This document shows, piece by piece, positions 5,972 through 7,912 of a stretch of 7,912 nt of DNA. A program made the translations under genes and the position numbers. The stretch lies in assembly GCA_902836505.1 (NCBI GenBank), contig CADFQU010000036.1, positions 1-7,912 on the forward strand. The letters run 5' to 3'. Below the pieces are notes generated by a model, which made no database searches, was not told the DNA's origin, and saw only the letters and a program-made list of their open reading frames with translations. Origin of the DNA: Streptococcaceae bacterium. GTDB lineage: Bacteria > Bacillota > Bacilli > Lactobacillales > Streptococcaceae. Position 1 is the first letter of the stretch. The number at the start of each line of letters is the position of its first letter.

Positions 5972-6009
5972 TGTAAACAAAAGAGGTTGGGAAATCTCAA
6001 GAGTTTACA
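5972..6009 (+). other. Two-tier hairpin at the 5' end of the clpL transcript
   Basis: The outer stem TGTAAAC (5972-5978) / GTTTACA (6003-6009) is perfect. A symmetric 4x4 internal loop (AAAA/AAGA) follows, then an inner stem GAGGTT (5983-5988) / AATCTC (5993-5998) with one G-U pair and a GGGA tetraloop. The stem begins at the predicted transcription start. It would shield the 5' end and could be temperature-sensitive. Confidence 0.5.
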
Positions 6010-6037
6010 GGATCAATAGTGGAAAGGAGATGGTGAG

Positions 6038-6094
6038 ATGCTATTTCCAAAATATAGAAAACTAATTGATAAAAGAAGGAACAGAAGATCTTAG
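6038..6094 (+). CDS. 18-codon basic leader ORF upstream of clpL
   Basis: ATG at 6038 follows GGAAAGGAGATGGTGAG, a strong ribosome site whose GGAG core (6025-6028) lies 9 bases upstream. The frame reads MLFPKYRKLIDKRRNRRS and stops with TAG at 6092-6094. Eight of the 18 residues are Lys or Arg, concentrated in the second half, and the Arg codons are all AGA or AGG. The stop codon forms the first three bases of the TAGCC arm of the first leader hairpin, so a ribosome terminating or stalling here would cover that arm. This is the arrangement of leader peptides in translation-coupled attenuation. It is too short to judge by composition. The ribosome site and stop position are the evidence. Confidence 0.5.
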   Translation: MLFPKYRKLIDKRRNRRS

Positions 6095-6137
6095 CCCTTG
6101 AGGCTATTCATTTAAAAGAAAAATAAAATTATGTAAA
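6092..6137 (+). repeat. Leader repeat A: hairpin plus ATTATGTAAA
   Basis: TAGCC (6092-6096) pairs with GGCTA (6102-6106) over a CTTGA loop, followed by TTCATTT, an A-rich stretch and ATTATGTAAA. The same order, arms and tail recur at 6148-6195 with 2 bp more. The left arm begins with the stop codon of the leader ORF. Confidence 0.6.
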
Positions 6138-6147
6138 CAACGTTAAG

Positions 6148-6195
6148 TAGCCAATTCGGCTACTCATTTTCAAGAACGAATTAAAATTATGTAAA
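6148..6195 (+). repeat. Leader repeat B: hairpin plus ATTATGTAAA
   Basis: The arms are the same as in repeat A (TAGCC and GGCTA at 6148-6152 and 6158-6162), but flanking bases extend the stem to 7 bp (AGTAGCC/GGCTACT, 6146-6164) with an AATTC loop and a CATTTTC tail. It ends in ATTATGTAAA just before the clpL ribosome site. Because the arms are shared, GGCTA of A (6102-6106) can pair with TAGCC of B instead. The stem is terminator-like but the T run is short. Confidence 0.6.
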
Positions 6196-6210
6196 TTAGA
6201 GGTAACAAAT

Positions 6211-7912
6211 ATGAACAACAACTTTAACAATATGGATGATCTTTTCAATCAACTAATGGGAAACATGGGTGGTTTCCGCTCTGAAAGCCGTCGCTACATG
6301 ATCAATGGTCGTGAAGTGACACCGGAAGAATTCGCCATTTACCGCCAAACAGGTCAACTTCCAAATGAAGGAAGTGAGCAAGTGCAACAGCAACAAGGCA
6401 AAGGGATGAAACAAGATGGAATCCTTGCGAAACTGGGGCGTAACTTGACCGAAGAAGCCCGTGAAGGAAAATTGGATCCGGTCATCGGACGCAACAAAGA
6501 AATTCAAGAAACGGCTGAAATCTTGTCTCGTCGTACCAAGAACAATCCGGTCCTTGTAGGGGATGCAGGTGTTGGTAAGACAGCCGTTGTGGAAGGTTTG
6601 GCACAAGCCATCGTGAACGGTGATGTTCCAGCAGCCATCAAGAACAAAGAAATCATCTCGATTGATATTTCTGGTCTAGAAGCTGGTACGCAATACCGTG
6701 GTAGCTTCGAAGAAAATATCCAAAATATGATCCAAGAAGTCAAAGCCATGGGTAATGTCATCCTCTTCTTTGACGAAATCCACCAAATTCTTGGTGCAGG
6801 TAGCACAGGGGATGGTCAAGGATCTAAAGGTCTTGCGGATATCTTAAAACCAGCTCTTTCTCGTGGTGAATTGACAGTCATTGGTGCAACTACTCAAGAT
6901 GAATACCGTAACACCATCTTGAAAAATGCAGCCCTTGCACGTCGTTTCAACGAAGTCAAGGTCAATGCTCCATCTGCTGAAGATACCTTCAAGATTCTCC
7001 AAGGAATCCGTGAATTGTATCAACAACACCACAATGTTGTCTTGCCAGATGAAGTCTTGAAAGCAGCAGTTGATTATTCTGTTCAATACATTCCACAACG
7101 TAGCTTGCCTGATAAGGCCATCGACTTGGTCGATGTGACAGCTGCTCACTTGGCAGCTCAACACCCAGTGACAGATGTACATGCTGTGGAGCATGAAATC
7201 GAAGAAGAAAAAGCTAAACAAGAAGCTGCTGCCGCTAAAGAAGACTATGAAGCAGCCCTTAATGCTAAGATTCGCATTGAAGAACTGGAAAAGAAAATTG
7301 CTAACCATACAGAAGATCACAAGGTGACAGCAACTGTCAATGACGTAGCTGAGTCTGTCGAACGGATGACTGGTATTCCAGTATCTCAAATGGGAGCAAC
7401 CGATATCGAACGCTTGAAAGATATGGGACACCGTTTGCAAACGAAAGTTATCGGTCAAGACAAGGCCGTTGAAGCCGTTGCCAAAGCGATTCGTCGGAAC
7501 CGTGCAGGATTTGACGAAGGCAACCGTCCAATCGGTAGCTTCCTCTTTGTAGGACCTACTGGTGTCGGTAAGACTGAGTTGGCTAAACAATTGGCCCTTG
7601 ATATGTTTGGTACCAAAGATGCCATCATCCGTTTGGACATGTCAGAATACAGCGATCGTACAGCCGTCTCTAAGTTGATTGGTACCACTGCCGGTTATGT
7701 TGGTTACGATGATAACAACAATACTTTGACAGAACGTGTACGTCGCAATCCTTACTCTATCGTCCTTCTTGATGAGATTGAAAAGGCGGATCCTCAAGTG
7801 ATCACCCTGCTCCTTCAAGTATTGGATGATGGTCGTTTGACAGACGGTCAAGGAAACACCGTCAACTTCAAGAATACCGTAATTATCGCTACTTCAAACG
7901 CTGGCTTTGGTT
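6211..7912 (+). CDS. clpL: ATP-dependent chaperone ClpL, N-terminal 567 residues (cut by window edge)
   Basis: ClpL is a cytoplasmic HSP100/Clp disaggregase that protects streptococci against heat and other stress and acts without needing ClpP. The start has TAGAGGT (6197-6203) 7 bases upstream. The product begins with the Asn-rich [12 protein letters not shown], a short family-specific N-terminal region (to about 75, with a Gln run at 59-62) instead of the double Clp-N domain. AAA module 1 has Walker A GDAGVGKT (117-124) and Walker B with D188/E189. A coiled middle segment rich in Glu, Lys and Ala (about 328-366) resembles a UVR-type motif. AAA module 2 has Walker A GPTGVGKT (448-455), Walker B with D521/E522, and a sensor-1 stretch near 560 (IIATSNAG). 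No frameshift or missing motif is seen. About 130 residues should lie beyond the window, judging from the roughly 700-residue family length. Confidence 0.96.
   Translation, partial: MNNNFNNMDDLFNQLMGNMGGFRSESRRYMINGREVTPEEFAIYRQTGQLPNEGSEQVQQQQGKGMKQDGILAKLGRNLTEEAREGKLDPVIGRNKEIQETAEILSRRTKNNPVLVGDAGVGKTAVVEGLAQAIVNGDVPAAIKNKEIISIDISGLEAGTQYRGSFEENIQNMIQEVKAMGNVILFFDEIHQILGAGSTGDGQGSKGLADILKPALSRGELTVIGATTQDEYRNTILKNAALARRFNEVKVNAPSAEDTFKILQGIRELYQQHHNVVLPDEVLKAAVDYSVQYIPQRSLPDKAIDLVDVTAAHLAAQHPVTDVHAVEHEIEEEKAKQEAAAAKEDYEAALNAKIRIEELEKKIANHTEDHKVTATVNDVAESVERMTGIPVSQMGATDIERLKDMGHRLQTKVIGQDKAVEAVAKAIRRNRAGFDEGNRPIGSFLFVGPTGVGKTELAKQLALDMFGTKDAIIRLDMSEYSDRTAVSKLIGTTAGYVGYDDNNNTLTERVRRNPYSIVLLDEIEKADPQVITLLLQVLDDGRLTDGQGNTVNFKNTVIIATSNAGFG

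Noticed and set aside
6131..6194. ATGTAA start-stop mini-ORFs in the clpL leader repeats
   Set aside because: No ribosome-binding sequence precedes either copy; the motif is more simply an A/T-rich repeated element.
6844..7590. 248-codon minus-strand frame opposite clpL
   Set aside because: Antisense shadow of a strongly conserved gene, with biased Cys/Phe/Ser composition and no ribosome site.
1..7912. CRISPR array, tRNA, rRNA or insertion sequence
   Set aside because: No regularly spaced direct repeats, no tRNA-like cloverleaf or rRNA sequence, and no transposase-like reading frame were seen.

Overview
The window looks like chromosomal DNA of a low-to-mid GC member of the Firmicutes, most likely a Streptococcus of the mitis/sanguinis/parasanguinis type. 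The main clue is the gene running off the right edge. It encodes ClpL, a two-ATPase-domain chaperone typical of lactic acid bacteria and streptococci, with the Asn-rich start seen in streptococcal ClpL. Strong GGAG-type ribosome sites and tightly packed genes fit this. The species cannot be fixed from the sequence alone.

Region 1 (1-5598) is a compact seven-gene cluster, all on the + strand. In order it holds: a UROD/MetE-superfamily protein (142-1143), a small predicted secreted peptide of 66 residues (1160-1360), a second UROD/MetE-superfamily paralogue (1459-2460), a family-3 amino-acid substrate-binding protein (2488-3366), two polar-amino-acid ABC permeases (3432-4124 and 4128-4814), and the matching ATPase (4834-5598). 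The two UROD-like proteins are both 333 residues, and each carries a His-x-Cys ... Cys triad (H226, C228, C313). That is the zinc/thiol-activating signature of MtaA/CmuA/MetE-type methyltransferases. Streptococci are generally thought not to make heme de novo, so these are probably not HemE. The simplest reading is a locus that imports a polar, perhaps sulfur-containing or methylated, amino acid and transfers or removes an alkyl group through zinc-thiolate chemistry. The chemistry is inferred from motifs and the substrate is unknown. A 25-bp element is repeated upstream of both UROD-like genes (25-49 and 1378-1402), so the tandem duplication probably included its control region.

Region 2 (5599-5936) has no convincing gene but is full of symmetry. 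It holds a perfect 7-bp hairpin just after the ATPase stop, then a 138-bp element bounded by 10-bp inverted repeats and containing three further perfect hairpins, the last resembling a rho-independent terminator. An A/T-rich stretch with another inverted repeat and a weak promoter-like sequence follows.

Region 3 (5937-6210) is the clpL promoter and an unusually elaborate leader of about 240 nt. A consensus sigma-A promoter (TTGACA-17-TATAAT), whose -35 box sits inside an inverted repeat, is followed at about +1 by a two-tier hairpin with a GGGA loop. Next comes an 18-codon basic leader ORF with a strong ribosome site. Its stop codon lies in the first arm of the first of two tandemly repeated hairpins with identical arms (TAGCC/GGCTA). 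The geometry allows mutually exclusive pairings, as in translation-coupled attenuators. I saw no canonical CtsR heptad repeats or correctly oriented CIRCE element. This leader is the most interesting candidate for an undescribed regulatory system in the window.

Region 4 (6211-7912) is the first 567 codons of clpL, cut by the window edge.
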